Shown in pieces: positions 32,174 through 40,978 of a stretch of 64,000 bases of DNA. Position numbers and translations under genes: made by a program. The DNA is from Propionivibrio dicarboxylicus (GTDB lineage Bacteria; Pseudomonadota; Gammaproteobacteria; Burkholderiales; Rhodocyclaceae), in contig NZ_FNCY01000018.1 in NCBI RefSeq assembly GCF_900099695.1, positions 24,508 to 88,507 of the forward strand, in the 5' to 3' direction. The notes under the pieces were generated by a model. The model saw nothing but the letters and a program-made list of their open reading frames with translations, searched no databases and was not told the DNA's origin. Positions within the stretch are counted from its first letter, which is position 1; each line of letters opens with the position of its first letter.

Positions 32174-32250
32174 GGTGATGTAGCTCAGTCGGTTAGAGCG
32201 ATGGATTCATAACCCATAGGTCGGCAGTTCAATTCTGCCCATCACCACCA
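32174..32250 (+). tRNA. tRNA-Met (CAT), elongator type
   Basis: A 77-base cloverleaf with encoded CCA. The acceptor GGTGATG pairs with CATCACC, the D arm is GCTC/GAGC, and the anticodon loop TTCATAA has CAT at 32208-32210. The T arm is GGCAG/CTGCC with TTCAATT. G1-C72 pairs normally, so it is not the initiator. The anticodon stem has an A31-C39 mismatch. A CAT anticodon could also be tRNA-Ile2 (lysidine-modified), which cannot be fully excluded. Confidence 0.93.
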
Positions 32251-32575
32251 GTATATTCAAGCACTTAGGCCGACCCGTTGGGTTGGCCTTTTTGCTTTCT
32301 TGCGTTCGTGTAGGCAAGGTGTAGGTTTTGCGAACCAACGCGAAGTGACGCGAGGCAGACAAAATTGGCGATACCCGCCGGTCTTGCGGATCGAGGGCAG
32401 GACTTTGGTATTTGAATGGTTCGGGGCGCTCTCTTATTCCCCCTCTGTTCGATGCTTTGAATGTTTTTCTGACATCGTGAACATACCGATGGTATCGACG
32501 ATGTCATGACAAGGCGCTAGTATTTGTCCTTTTTCTCCCAGAGACAGTAAGCCGTTGTCGGAAAGCTAAAACTTA
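32251..32575. other. Intergenic stretch after the tRNA
   Basis: Apart from the terminator at 32268-32293 I see no gene, repeat or integrase fragment that I can support. Base composition becomes more AT-rich towards the PAP2 gene. The short minus-strand frame here has no recognisable protein. No duplicate of the tRNA 3' end (attR-like) was found by eye. Confidence 0.5.
32268..32293 (+). terminator. Intrinsic terminator of the tRNA gene
   Basis: GGCCGACCC pairs with GGGTTGGCC (9 bp with one G-T wobble), loop GTT, followed by five Ts. Confidence 0.9.
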
Positions 32576-33160
32576 ATGCATCAACGTCCTTCCGTTATTC
32601 CATTCTTGAGTGACTTCTATATGTTCTTGCGATTCTCTTGTGTAGCGCTTGTTTTAGTGGGGCTTTCTACTTTGCCTGGTGTATCGGTGGCGGACGGAGG
32701 GTTAAAGACTGCTGGAAGTGTTCTCTCAGTGGGACTGCCTGTGGTTGCCGCTGGCATATCTGTTGCGCAAGATGACGCTTCTGGTTTCTTCCAGTTAATG
32801 AAATCTGAGGCGGCAACGATCCTCGCTTCCCAAGCCCTCAAGCATACGGTTCACGAGACGCGGCCAAATGGCAGCGACAACAAGAGTTTTCCGTCCGAAC
32901 ATGCAGCAGTTGCATTCTCCGCTGCGCAATTTATGCAAATGAAAGGCGGGTGGGAGTTTGGTGTTCCGGCTTATATCGCTGCGACAGCGGTTGGATACAG
33001 TCGCGTCCACTCAAATGAGCATCGTTGGAAGGATGTAGTAGCCGGCGCGGCACTCGGGATTGGTACAAGCTATTACTTTACCGATACCAACGAAAAAACA
33101 AAATTTAGTGTTCTATTCGGTCAGAAATCTGCATACGCGCAAGTCAGTTCAACGTGGTGA
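32576..33160 (+). CDS. PAP2-family phosphatase, exported
   Basis: A 194-residue protein with the three PAP2 phosphatase motifs: KHTVHETRP, FPSEHAAV (PSEH instead of the usual PSGH) and SRVHSNEHRWKDVVAG. A signal-like hydrophobic stretch covers residues 18-40; an internal ATG at 32621 would place it at the very N-terminus. It is likely periplasmic or membrane-associated and may dephosphorylate lipid or isoprenoid phosphates. Codon use is visibly less GC-rich than its neighbours, and it sits just behind a tRNA, both consistent with acquisition by transfer. No operon partner is seen. Confidence 0.85.
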   Translation: MHQRPSVIPFLSDFYMFLRFSCVALVLVGLSTLPGVSVADGGLKTAGSVLSVGLPVVAAGISVAQDDASGFFQLMKSEAATILASQALKHTVHETRPNGSDNKSFPSEHAAVAFSAAQFMQMKGGWEFGVPAYIAATAVGYSRVHSNEHRWKDVVAGAALGIGTSYYFTDTNEKTKFSVLFGQKSAYAQVSSTW

Positions 33161-33319
33161 TCATTGAGTGAAATCCGCCCGCGTCCAACAAAAAGTACTT
33201 GGCCGGATTTCGTTAGAAAAGAGCAGGTCAGGCGCTTGCCGCTCGCAACATTGCGTCCGTCGGCTAATTGCCAGCGAGGACTTTCTCTCAAACGCTGGGT
33301 GTTTTTGTAAGCTTCCCCG

Positions 33320-33799
33320 TCAGCAGCTATAGGTTCCCTGCATGAACATGATTTTCTGATCCAGTTCCTGTTCGCGGAAAATGCTTTCGTAATGCCGGAG
33401 CAGCGCGGCTTGCAGCTCCTCGACCGAAAGCAAGCCCACCCAACGGCCCACATCAATTACGGCGAGATATTGGCACCCCTGTGTTTGCATCAGCGACAGG
33501 CAGGTACTGACCGCCTCTCCGGGCGCAACGGAAAGCGGGCGCGCCAACATGGCGGCGGACACTGAGTCGCCTGGGCTTACACCGGTCACACATCCCTGCA
33601 CCCATGTTTGACCCGAAAACACGCCCCGCACCGCCGTACCGTCCCACACCGCCAATGCGTCGATGCGGTGTTGCGCCATCCGGGCCAGAACGTCCGCGAT
33701 CCGCATCTCCGGCGCGACAAACGCTTCAGGCCGGACTTCTTCCGCCAGCAGATTGCCGACCGTCAATGATTCAATGCGCGGATGCCGGGGATGTCCCAT
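33320..33799 (-). CDS. CBS-domain pair protein
   Basis: A 159-residue protein consisting of two CBS repeats (TVGNLLAEEVRPEAFVAPEM to about residue 60, and VSAAMLARPLSVAPGEAVST to about 135) and a short tail. I start at ATG 33799, which has AGGAG 7 bases upstream. CBS pairs bind adenosyl ligands and regulate partners. No catalytic domain is attached and the neighbours give no clue, so the regulated target is unknown. Confidence 0.8.
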   Translation of the reverse strand: MGHPRHPRIESLTVGNLLAEEVRPEAFVAPEMRIADVLARMAQHRIDALAVWDGTAVRGVFSGQTWVQGCVTGVSPGDSVSAAMLARPLSVAPGEAVSTCLSLMQTQGCQYLAVIDVGRWVGLLSVEELQAALLRHYESIFREQELDQKIMFMQGTYSC

Positions 33800-34061
33800 G
33801 ATCGTCTCCTGCCGTATGCGCATCAGACAGCACTCGTGCCGGGATTGTTCTGCTCGATTTGCCTATCCCTCGGTGATCTGGCTCGATGGCTTCGGTCACG
33901 CCAAGCTGCTGCGCGTTTGATCGCGCGTTGTTTTTATGCTTTTGGTCTTAAGCGGAAATTGTTCTCGGCACGGATTGAACACCGTTAGGCCACACGAAAC
34001 GCGGACGAAAGCAACGGAATGCGCTACTCTTTTTCGCTTGAACGAATAGAAAGGAGAGGGG

Positions 34062-34979
34062 ATGTCTCTGCCGTTTCGCGCGATTGCCGTTTTCCATGCC
34101 GTTGCCCGCAACGGGAGTCTGACGAAGGCGGCAGATGAGTTGTTCGTGACAACGTCGGCGGTCAGCCAGCAAATCCAGAACCTCGAGGCGCATCTGGGAA
34201 CGACCTTGCTGACCAAGGCGGGGCGAGGCATTGTCCTGACGGAGGCCGGCGAACGCTATTTTGAGATGATCGCCGACGAAGTAGAGCGCATTTCAGAAGC
34301 GACGCAACGCATCCGAGGCTTTCGCTCCCGCTCTGTACTGGTCGTTCGCTCCACCCCGTCGCTGGCGACGAAGTGGCTGCGCCCGCGCCTGGGCCGCTTT
34401 CTTGACGCCAATCCCGATGTCGAACTGCGTCTGAATGGCACCAATGAACCCACCGATTTTTCGCGTGAGGCCGTCGATATCGAGATCCGTCACGGCGAGG
34501 GCCGCTGGCCGGGGCTCTTCGTCGAGGGACTCGCCGAAGAATCCTTTCTGCCGGTCTGCTCGCCCTCGCTGGCGGCCTCCGGCAGCATGACGGCCGCCGA
34601 CGTCAGCCGTCATCGCCTGATCTATTCCTTCAAGTCGCAAGTTCAATGGCCGCAGTGGTTTTCGCTTGCCGGCGTCCCTCCGGCGGAGGAGTCGCGCCGC
34701 GTCCTTTTCGATCGCAGTCACATGTCAGTCGATGCCGCGGCCGAAGGGATGGGAATTGCGCTCGAAAGCACGCTCATGATGTGGCGGGAACTGTGTGCCG
34801 GTACCCTGATTTGTCCGGTCGAGGCACCGCCACCGATAAAACTCACGACGCAGTGGATCGTTTGCCCGCTGGAGCACTTGAACAAACGCAAGGTCAAAAC
34901 CTTTATCGATTGGCTCCGCGTCGAAAAGCAGGACTGGCAGGACCAGATCGGCGCCCTCGGACTCCCGACGACAGTTTAG
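34062..34979 (+). CDS. LysR family regulator, GcvA-like
   Basis: A 305-residue regulator. The HTH (FHAVARNGSLTKAADELFVTTSAVSQQI) and effector domain with LATKWLRPRL and DFSREAVDIEIRHGEG are of the GcvA/AmpR subgroup. An AAGGAGAGGGG ribosome site precedes the ATG. It is 173 bases upstream of the DRL-type dehydrogenase on the same strand and is the obvious candidate controller of that locus. Confidence 0.92.
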   Translation: MSLPFRAIAVFHAVARNGSLTKAADELFVTTSAVSQQIQNLEAHLGTTLLTKAGRGIVLTEAGERYFEMIADEVERISEATQRIRGFRSRSVLVVRSTPSLATKWLRPRLGRFLDANPDVELRLNGTNEPTDFSREAVDIEIRHGEGRWPGLFVEGLAEESFLPVCSPSLAASGSMTAADVSRHRLIYSFKSQVQWPQWFSLAGVPPAEESRRVLFDRSHMSVDAAAEGMGIALESTLMMWRELCAGTLICPVEAPPPIKLTTQWIVCPLEHLNKRKVKTFIDWLRVEKQDWQDQIGALGLPTTV

Positions 34980-35152
34980 TAGAGCTAAACAATCTTCCCA
35001 GAAAACTCCTTTGTGCCAAAAACAGGCGATTCATAGAATCGTTTCCCAGAAGTCGCTCCGCTTGCGGTTTCTTCGAGAACGTTGTCCGGGCTGTCAGGCG
35101 GAAACGCACACGGACAACGGCCTAATGAACGCACATTTGGGAAGGAAGGCTA

Positions 35153-36508
35153 ATGAATCTCTACACCATGCTGGCAGCACGTGCTGCCGCAGGGCGTCCC
35201 GTCCGGGTTGGGCTGATCGGCGCAGGCAAGTTCGGATCGATGATCCTGAGCCAAGCCCAACACATTCAAGGCATGCACATCGTCGGGGTCGCCGATCTCG
35301 ATACCGCCAAGGCACGGGCGTCCCTGGCGCGCGTAGGCTGGCCGGCAGATCGCTATAGTGCGCCGACGCTCGGCGAGGCGCTGAAGACCGGAAAAACCTG
35401 CGTTCTCGACAGCGCCGCTGCGCTGGCCGAATGTGAAGAGATTGAATGTATCGTCGAAGCGACCGGGCATCCGATCGCCGGCGTGCGCCACGCGCTGGCT
35501 GCGATCGACGGCGACAAGCACGTCATCATGGTCAACGTTGAAGCCGACTGCATGTGCGGTCCCTTGCTTGCCGCCAAAGCCAAGGCAAAGAACCTCGTGT
35601 ACAGCATGGCTTACGGCGATCAACCGGCGATTATCTGCGAACTGGTGGACTGGGCCCGCGCCTGCGGGTTCGAACTCACTTCGGCCGGCAAGGGGATGAA
35701 CTTCGAACCGCGTTACCGCTATTCGACGCCGGATACGGTATGGGGGTTCTTTGGCTGGACCGAAGAAGAAGTCGCCAAGGGCGATTTCAATCCGAAGATG
35801 TACAACTCCTTCACCGACGGCACCAAGGCGGCAATCGAGATGGTGGCTGTTGCCAATGGCACTGGACTCGACTGCCCGGATGACGGTCTGGCATTCCCGC
35901 CCGCCGGTCTGCACGACCTCGCCAAGGTCTTCCGCCCCGTCAGCGACGGCGGGCGTTTGCCCCGCGCCGGCCTGGTCGATATCGCCGCCAGTCAGGAACC
36001 GGATGGGCGTGAAGTCCTGAACAACATCCGCTACGGCGTATTCGTCACGTTCAAGGCGCCGAACGAATACACCAAGGCATGCTTCAAGCAATACGGATTG
36101 CTGATCGATCCGTCCGGAAACTATGGGTCAATGTGGCGCCCGTTCCATATGATTGGCCTCGAAACGGCCATCAGCATCCTGTCGGCGGTGTTGCGCAACG
36201 AGCCGACCGGATGCTCGAAGGAATTCCGCGGCGACGCGGTGGCCACCGCGAAGCGTGACCTGAAGCCCGGCGAGATCCTCGACGGCGAAGGCGGCTACGC
36301 CGTCTGGGCGAACGCCATTCCGGCGCGCAAGAGTCTTGCCGTCGGCGGGCTGCCGATCGGCCTCGCGCAGAACGTCAAGCTCATCCGGCCTGTCGCTCGC
36401 GATGCGATCGTCACGTTTGACGACGTCATCATCGAGCGCGACCTCGATGTGCTGGCCCTGCGCAAGGAAATGGAAGCTTCGGCCTGCGCGCAGATGTCCG
36501 GAAAATGA
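35153..36508 (+). CDS. DRL/DXR-II-like NAD(P)-dependent oxidoreductase with SAF domain
   Basis: A 451-residue protein with an N-terminal Rossmann fold (VRVGLIGAGKFGSMIL, residues 17-32), a homoserine-dehydrogenase-like middle (AECEEIECIVEATGHP, HVIMVNVEADCMCG) and a C-terminal SAF domain (KRDLKPGEILDGEGGY). This is the architecture of DRL, the DXR-like enzyme first described in Brucella that makes 2-C-methyl-D-erythritol 4-phosphate. Many homologues are paralogues of unknown activity. Here the context (hydroxyacid dehydrogenase, TRAP importer) points to catabolism of a small acid rather than isoprenoid synthesis. The AAGGAAGG ribosome site is good, and the stop overlaps the next start (ATGA). 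Confidence 0.82.
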   Translation: MNLYTMLAARAAAGRPVRVGLIGAGKFGSMILSQAQHIQGMHIVGVADLDTAKARASLARVGWPADRYSAPTLGEALKTGKTCVLDSAAALAECEEIECIVEATGHPIAGVRHALAAIDGDKHVIMVNVEADCMCGPLLAAKAKAKNLVYSMAYGDQPAIICELVDWARACGFELTSAGKGMNFEPRYRYSTPDTVWGFFGWTEEEVAKGDFNPKMYNSFTDGTKAAIEMVAVANGTGLDCPDDGLAFPPAGLHDLAKVFRPVSDGGRLPRAGLVDIAASQEPDGREVLNNIRYGVFVTFKAPNEYTKACFKQYGLLIDPSGNYGSMWRPFHMIGLETAISILSAVLRNEPTGCSKEFRGDAVATAKRDLKPGEILDGEGGYAVWANAIPARKSLAVGGLPIGLAQNVKLIRPVARDAIVTFDDVIIERDLDVLALRKEMEASACAQMSGK

Positions 36509-36843
36509 ATGCCGATGCCCTGGAATGCCGGCCCCTCGGGGCCGGCTATGTGGTGATCGCCGAGTTCGAAGTGATTCCGGACCGGTTATGCGATTTCATT
36601 GCCCTGGCGCAAGGCTTTGCCGACGAATGCATCGAAAGCGAATCCGGTTGCTGGCAGTTCGATGTCGTCCGCATCGAATCCTCGCCTTCGGCCATTTTGT
36701 TCTACGAGGTTTATGACGGCATCGGCGCTTTCGACGAGCATCGGCAGACCAGCCATCTTGCCCGCTTCAAGAAAGCATTCAAAAAAATGATCGTGGCAGA
36801 AAGACCGCTTCGCCTGGGTTCGCGCGGTCATTCCGCCACCTAG
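36505..36843 (+). CDS. ABM-domain protein (YgiN-like putative monooxygenase)
   Basis: A 112-residue ferredoxin-like alpha-beta protein of the antibiotic-biosynthesis-monooxygenase family (VVIAEFEVIPDRLCDFIALA, SGCWQFDVV, FYEVYDGIGAFDEH, TSHLARF). Family members include quinol monooxygenases, heme-degrading enzymes and proteins without known catalysis. It overlaps the DRL-like gene by 4 bases, so the two products are probably made in fixed proportion and may act on the same compound. The true reaction is unknown. Confidence 0.8.
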   Translation: MNADALECRPLGAGYVVIAEFEVIPDRLCDFIALAQGFADECIESESGCWQFDVVRIESSPSAILFYEVYDGIGAFDEHRQTSHLARFKKAFKKMIVAERPLRLGSRGHSAT

Positions 36844-36863
36844 CCAAGCGCCCTGGAGGAAAG

Positions 36864-37769
36864 ATGGCAAAAGCAATGATCGGCTTTGTCGGCATCGGCA
36901 TCATGGGGTATCACATGGCACGCCGTCTCGCCGAAAACGGCTACCCGATACGCGTCTGGAACCGTACTCCGGACAAAGCCGGGCGGCTCGCCGCTTTCGG
37001 TGCAGGCGTCGAGCGCGTGGCTGTCGATGTTGCCGATGCTGCCGACTTTGTCATTTGCATGCTCAGCTCCGGCCCGGTCTGCGATGACATCCTGCTCGGT
37101 CCCAATGGCGTCATGGCGGCCATGAGGCCGGGCGCGACGCTGATCGTCATGAGTTCGATTCCTGTCGATACGGCCACGCGCCATGCCCGTGAAGCCGATG
37201 CGCGCGGCATCCGCTACATCGATGCGCCGGTTTCCGGCGGGGAGAAGGGCGCCGAGGCCGGTACCTTGGCGATCATGGCCGGAGGCGATCCGGACGTCGT
37301 CGAGCGTGCCCGTCCGGTGCTGGAAATCATGGGGCGCCCGGTGCGGATCGGTCCGAACGGTACCGGCCAATTGTCGAAGCTCGTCAATCAGATGATGGTT
37401 GCCAGCACCATCGCTGCTGTCGCCGAAGCACTGTTGCTCGCCGAGCGCGGCGGCGCCGACCCGGCCAAAGTGCGCGAAGCCTTGCTCGGCGGTTTTGCCG
37501 ACTCGACGATACTTCGCCAGCATGGGTTGCGCATGATCGAGGGAAATTTCGTGCCCGGCGGCCCGGCCAAATACCAGATCAAGGATACCGCCACGGCCAT
37601 CGATCTTGCCAAAGGCATGAACCTCGATCTGCCGATCCTGAATCTGGTCGATCGACTGTTTGCCGACATGGTCGCGCATGGCGATGGAGACCTCGACCAT
37701 AGCGCCATATTGCTGGAACTCAGACGTCGGCAACCGGTATCGGCTGCGCCGGCGATGTCGAAAGAATAA
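36864..37769 (+). CDS. Beta-hydroxyacid dehydrogenase (GarR/LtnD-like)
   Basis: A 301-residue NAD(P)-dependent enzyme of the 3-hydroxyisobutyrate/tartronate semialdehyde reductase family. The Rossmann motif GFVGIGIMGYHMA, the substrate-binding DAPVSGGEKGAEAG and the catalytic-lysine segment GTGQLSKLVNQMM are all complete. Characterised relatives act on tartronate semialdehyde, 3-hydroxyisobutyrate or L-threonate. It lies between the DRL-type gene and a TRAP importer in one apparent operon, which suggests a short-chain hydroxyacid pathway. Confidence 0.9.
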   Translation: MAKAMIGFVGIGIMGYHMARRLAENGYPIRVWNRTPDKAGRLAAFGAGVERVAVDVADAADFVICMLSSGPVCDDILLGPNGVMAAMRPGATLIVMSSIPVDTATRHAREADARGIRYIDAPVSGGEKGAEAGTLAIMAGGDPDVVERARPVLEIMGRPVRIGPNGTGQLSKLVNQMMVASTIAAVAEALLLAERGGADPAKVREALLGGFADSTILRQHGLRMIEGNFVPGGPAKYQIKDTATAIDLAKGMNLDLPILNLVDRLFADMVAHGDGDLDHSAILLELRRRQPVSAAPAMSKE

Positions 37770-37781
37770 AACAAGAGCAAA

Positions 37782-37802
37782 TGCAGTTACTGCAGTTTTT
37801 TT
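37782..37802 (+). terminator. Weak terminator-like hairpin before the second dctP
   Basis: TGCAG/CTGCA with a TTA loop (37782-37794) is followed by G and seven Ts. The 5-bp stem is weak, and the sequence TGCAGT-T-ACTGCA could instead be a regulator site for the importer genes. Confidence 0.35.
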
Positions 37803-37875
37803 CACGAGCAGTCAGGCAGGGGCAGCAGCCCGCTTGCCAATCAGGAAGGCTTAATCATTCATTAGGAGATGAAGC

Positions 37876-38865
37876 ATGAAGACCCCGTTCAAATGGCTCG
37901 CCGTAACCGTTGCCGCAGGCGTGTTTGCTGTGACTTCCCCGGCGATTGCCCAGACGCCGATGAAGCTGGTACTGGCCCACGCGGTTGCCCCGGAAAATCC
38001 ACGGGCGATCGCCGCTTTGAAATTCGCCGATCTCGTCAAGGAAAAAAGTGGCGGCAAGATGACCATCCAGGTGGCGGGTGCATCTCAATTGGGTGACGAC
38101 CTAACGATGCTCTCAGCATTGAGAACCGGTACCCTGGATATGAGCATCAATTCGCAAGGTCCGATTTCGTCTGTTCTTCCGGAACTCTCGGCACTCGGTC
38201 TCCCGTATCTGTTCTCGACGCAGGCGAAGGCCTGGGAGATTCTCGATGGTCCGATCGGGCAGGAGCTCGGGAAAAAACTCGAACCCAAGGGGTTGATTCT
38301 TTTGGCATGGATGGACAATGGCATCCGGCAGATCACCAACAACAAACGCCCTGTCACCAAGCCGGAAGATCTCAAGGGCATCAAATTGCGTACGCCGCCG
38401 GATCCATCCACGGTGGATATGTTCCAGGCCATGGGCGCCAGCACGCAACAGATCAATTTCAGCGAACTCTATATCGCGCTGCAGCAGGGCGTCGTCGACG
38501 GGCAGGAAAATCCGTTGGCGAATATTCATGCCGGCAAGTTGCATGAGGTCCAGAAATACATCTCCATCACCAACCACAAGTACGAGTCCACGCCGTTCGT
38601 CATGAGCGCAATCACCTGGAATCGTCTTTCGGCCGAGGAACGGAAGATCGTCAAGGATGCTGCCCAGGAATCGGCAGTCTTCCAACGCGGCCTGATGGTT
38701 GCCGCCGACGAGAAGCTGCTGGCGGAGTACAAGAAGATGCCGTCGCTTCAGATCAGTGTTGCCGATCAGTCGCTTTTCAAAGCGGCGACGCAATCCGTGT
38801 GGGATAACTGGGAGAAAAAGCCGTTTGGCGCTTTCGTGAAGACTTTGCGGGCCGCCTCGAAGTGA
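37876..38865 (+). CDS. TRAP transporter substrate-binding protein, DctP type (second importer)
   Basis: A 329-residue periplasmic protein with signal peptide ending AIAQ (about residue 26). DctP family features are QLGDDLTMLSALRTGTLDM and GIKLRTPPDPSTVDMF, which has the conserved ligand-binding Arg. AGGAG lies before the ATG. It shows only family-level resemblance to the first DctP of the window, so a different ligand is expected. The adjoining catabolic genes suggest a small hydroxy- or keto-acid. Confidence 0.93.
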   Translation: MKTPFKWLAVTVAAGVFAVTSPAIAQTPMKLVLAHAVAPENPRAIAALKFADLVKEKSGGKMTIQVAGASQLGDDLTMLSALRTGTLDMSINSQGPISSVLPELSALGLPYLFSTQAKAWEILDGPIGQELGKKLEPKGLILLAWMDNGIRQITNNKRPVTKPEDLKGIKLRTPPDPSTVDMFQAMGASTQQINFSELYIALQQGVVDGQENPLANIHAGKLHEVQKYISITNHKYESTPFVMSAITWNRLSAEERKIVKDAAQESAVFQRGLMVAADEKLLAEYKKMPSLQISVADQSLFKAATQSVWDNWEKKPFGAFVKTLRAASK

Positions 38866-38871
38866 CGTACG

Positions 38872-38900
38872 GCATCGGCGCCGTGACACGGCGCCGATGC
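38872..38900 (+). other. Strong intercistronic stem-loop between dctP and dctQ
   Basis: A perfect 12-bp stem (GCATCGGCGCCG with CGGCGCCGATGC) and TGACA loop lies 6 bases after the dctP stop. No T-run follows, so it looks like an mRNA-stabilising or 3'-to-5' exonuclease-blocking structure rather than an intrinsic terminator. Confidence 0.75.
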
Positions 38901-38953
38901 TTCTGCATATGACAACAAAACCCACTCCAACACGTTGATGAGGTTCGAGTCCA

Positions 38954-39553
38954 ATGTCAAACGCATCCCAAGAGTGTTCCCGCGATCTTCCCCCGGTCGC
39001 ACTGTCTTCACCGCCAAAAGACCTGCCTGCCATCGTCCTGCTCGCGCACCGACTCGAGAAGGTCATCGGGCAATTCTGTCAATTCGTCCTGTTGGCGACC
39101 GGACTTGCGCTGCTCGTGATTCTGATGGCCGTGGTGGTCCTGCGCTATTCAGAGCTGGGCAGCATCGATTCCGGTGCGGAGTTGTCCGCGCTGATATTCC
39201 CGGTCTTCGTCACGGCGGGGATCGTCGAGGCGGCGCGCACCGGCGCCCACGTTGCTACCCAGATTCTTCTCAACGCACTCAATGGCGCCTGGAAGCTGCG
39301 ACTGATCGTACTGATCCACACTGTTACCGCCTCGGCCTATCTGTATCTTTCGACCTTCGCCTTCCGCAACGCCATCATCGCCCATGACGAGCTCAGCACG
39401 ATTCTGGAAGTCCCCGGCAGCTTCGGCTATGGCTGCCTTACCGTCGGACTGGCGTTCGTCGGTATCTGCAGCCTGACGGCGATCGTCCGTCATACGTTTG
39501 GAAATGAGCCCGTCGTTGTCAACTTCGCCGACGCAGGTCCGGGGGTCGTATGA
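38954..39553 (+). CDS. TRAP transporter small permease, DctQ type (second importer)
   Basis: A 199-residue membrane protein with four hydrophobic segments after an N-terminal extension of about 30 residues. The W-R-Y-like VVVLRYSELGSIDSGAELSA and the GAHVATQILL segment match DctQ. It overlaps dctM by 4 bases (ATGA). A GAGG 10 bases upstream supports the start weakly. Confidence 0.85.
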   Translation: MSNASQECSRDLPPVALSSPPKDLPAIVLLAHRLEKVIGQFCQFVLLATGLALLVILMAVVVLRYSELGSIDSGAELSALIFPVFVTAGIVEAARTGAHVATQILLNALNGAWKLRLIVLIHTVTASAYLYLSTFAFRNAIIAHDELSTILEVPGSFGYGCLTVGLAFVGICSLTAIVRHTFGNEPVVVNFADAGPGVV

Positions 39554-40815
39554 GTCTAGTCATCGTCATAGTCTTCGGACTTCTTCTCTTTCTTTCCTTC
39601 CCGGTCGCGCACGGGTTGGTGATCGGATCAACCGCCGGTATTCTCTGGGGCGGGAAACTCCCGCTCTTCGCAGTCATCCAGCAGTTGTTTTCACCGACCC
39701 AGAGCTTTCCGCTGATTGCCATCCCGTTCTTCGTCATGGCGGGCGAACTGATGATGACCGGCAAACTGGGTACCTACCTGATCGATTTTGCCACTGACCT
39801 GGTCGGGCGCTTCCGTGGCGGTCATGCCCAGGTCAGCGTGCTCGGCACGACCTTGTTTGGCGGCGTCTCCGGATCGGCGGTCGCGGATGCGACGGCGCTG
39901 GGCTCGGTGTTGATTCCATGGCAGAAGAAAATGGGGTATCCCGCGGCCTTTTGCGGCGCCACCATGGCGGCAGCCTCGACCATCGATATCTTGATCCCGC
40001 CGTCGATTCCCATGATCTTGTACTCGCTGGTCTCGAACGCCTCCATCGGCGCGCTGTTTGTCGCGGGCATTTTGCCGGGACTGCTTCTGGCCGGCGGCTT
40101 CCTTGCGGTGTGCAACATCAGTGCCCGCATGCGCGGCTTTCCGTACGAGAAGAATCCGATCGAATGGCGAGTCATGGCGAGTCGAGGGCTTTATGCCATG
40201 CCGGCTCTGTTGCTTCCCGTATTCATTCTTGTCGCATTGCGTTTCGGAGTTGCCACGCCGACCGAGATCAGCACAATCGCGGTGTCCTATTCCCTTCTGG
40301 TATCCGCGTTTCTCTATCGTGACCTGACCTGGGAAAGAGTCAGAAGGTCCATCGTCTTCGGCGGCGTCGCCACCGGCGTCGTACTCCTGCTGATCATGGG
40401 GTCCATGGCCGCCGGCTGGGTGCTCACGCTCGAACAGGTGCCGGAACGGTTTATCGAATGGGCAAAAGGCAGCTTTGACACCCAGGCTTCCGTCATCATG
40501 ATGATGAACCTGATGATGCTTGCGGCCGGAATGTTCGTCGATCTGCCGGCAGCGATCCTGCTGCTCGGCCCGCTGTTCGTTCCGCTCGCGCAGACCTTCC
40601 AGATCGACTTGATCCAGCTTGGCATCATCATGGTCGTCAATCTGGCCATCGGCCTCTACACGCCGCCCGTAGGGACTACCTTGTTTATCGGCAGCATGCT
40701 GGCGAAGTCAAGCATCGGCCAAACAGTGAAGGAACTGCTTCCGTTCTACGCTGTTGGACTGCTTGTGCTTGGCATGATGAGCTATGTTCCGGCACTGACG
40801 ATCTATTACAAATAG
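39550..40815 (+). CDS. TRAP transporter large permease, DctM type (second importer)
   Basis: A 421-residue protein with about 12 TM segments. Signatures: IPFFVMAGELMMTG, TTLFGGVSGSAVADATALG, the IPPSIPMILY motif of the DctM family and IGLYTPPVGTTLFIG. It is the last gene of the DRL-ABM-dehydrogenase-dctPQM series and is followed by a strong terminator. Confidence 0.94.
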   Translation: MSLVIVIVFGLLLFLSFPVAHGLVIGSTAGILWGGKLPLFAVIQQLFSPTQSFPLIAIPFFVMAGELMMTGKLGTYLIDFATDLVGRFRGGHAQVSVLGTTLFGGVSGSAVADATALGSVLIPWQKKMGYPAAFCGATMAAASTIDILIPPSIPMILYSLVSNASIGALFVAGILPGLLLAGGFLAVCNISARMRGFPYEKNPIEWRVMASRGLYAMPALLLPVFILVALRFGVATPTEISTIAVSYSLLVSAFLYRDLTWERVRRSIVFGGVATGVVLLLIMGSMAAGWVLTLEQVPERFIEWAKGSFDTQASVIMMMNLMMLAAGMFVDLPAAILLLGPLFVPLAQTFQIDLIQLGIIMVVNLAIGLYTPPVGTTLFIGSMLAKSSIGQTVKELLPFYAVGLLVLGMMSYVPALTIYYK

Positions 40816-40827
40816 CTTTCCCCACAA

Positions 40828-40885
40828 CTCACCGCCAGATACAGGCCGTAATACGTGACCGATGTCTGGCGGTGAGCTCTTTTTT
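40828..40885 (+). terminator. Intrinsic terminator of the DRL-TRAP operon
   Basis: A perfect 12-bp stem, CTCACCGCCAGA (40828-40839) with TCTGGCGGTGAG (40865-40876), is followed by CTC and six Ts. Confidence 0.88.
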
Positions 40886-40978
40886 CAAAGTTGAAGCGGG
40901 AAAGGCAACGGGCCGGATGGGATGGTAATGCGTGATGGATATTCAGTCTGTCGGCCATTGCTGCCGGTGGTGACCTGA

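Noticed and set aside
32174..32250. Initiator tRNA-fMet
   Set aside because: Position 1-72 is a normal G-C pair and the anticodon stem lacks the three G-C pairs of initiators.
32265..32507. 80-codon minus-strand frame after the tRNA
   Set aside because: It reads through the tRNA terminator, has no ribosome site and no recognisable similarity.
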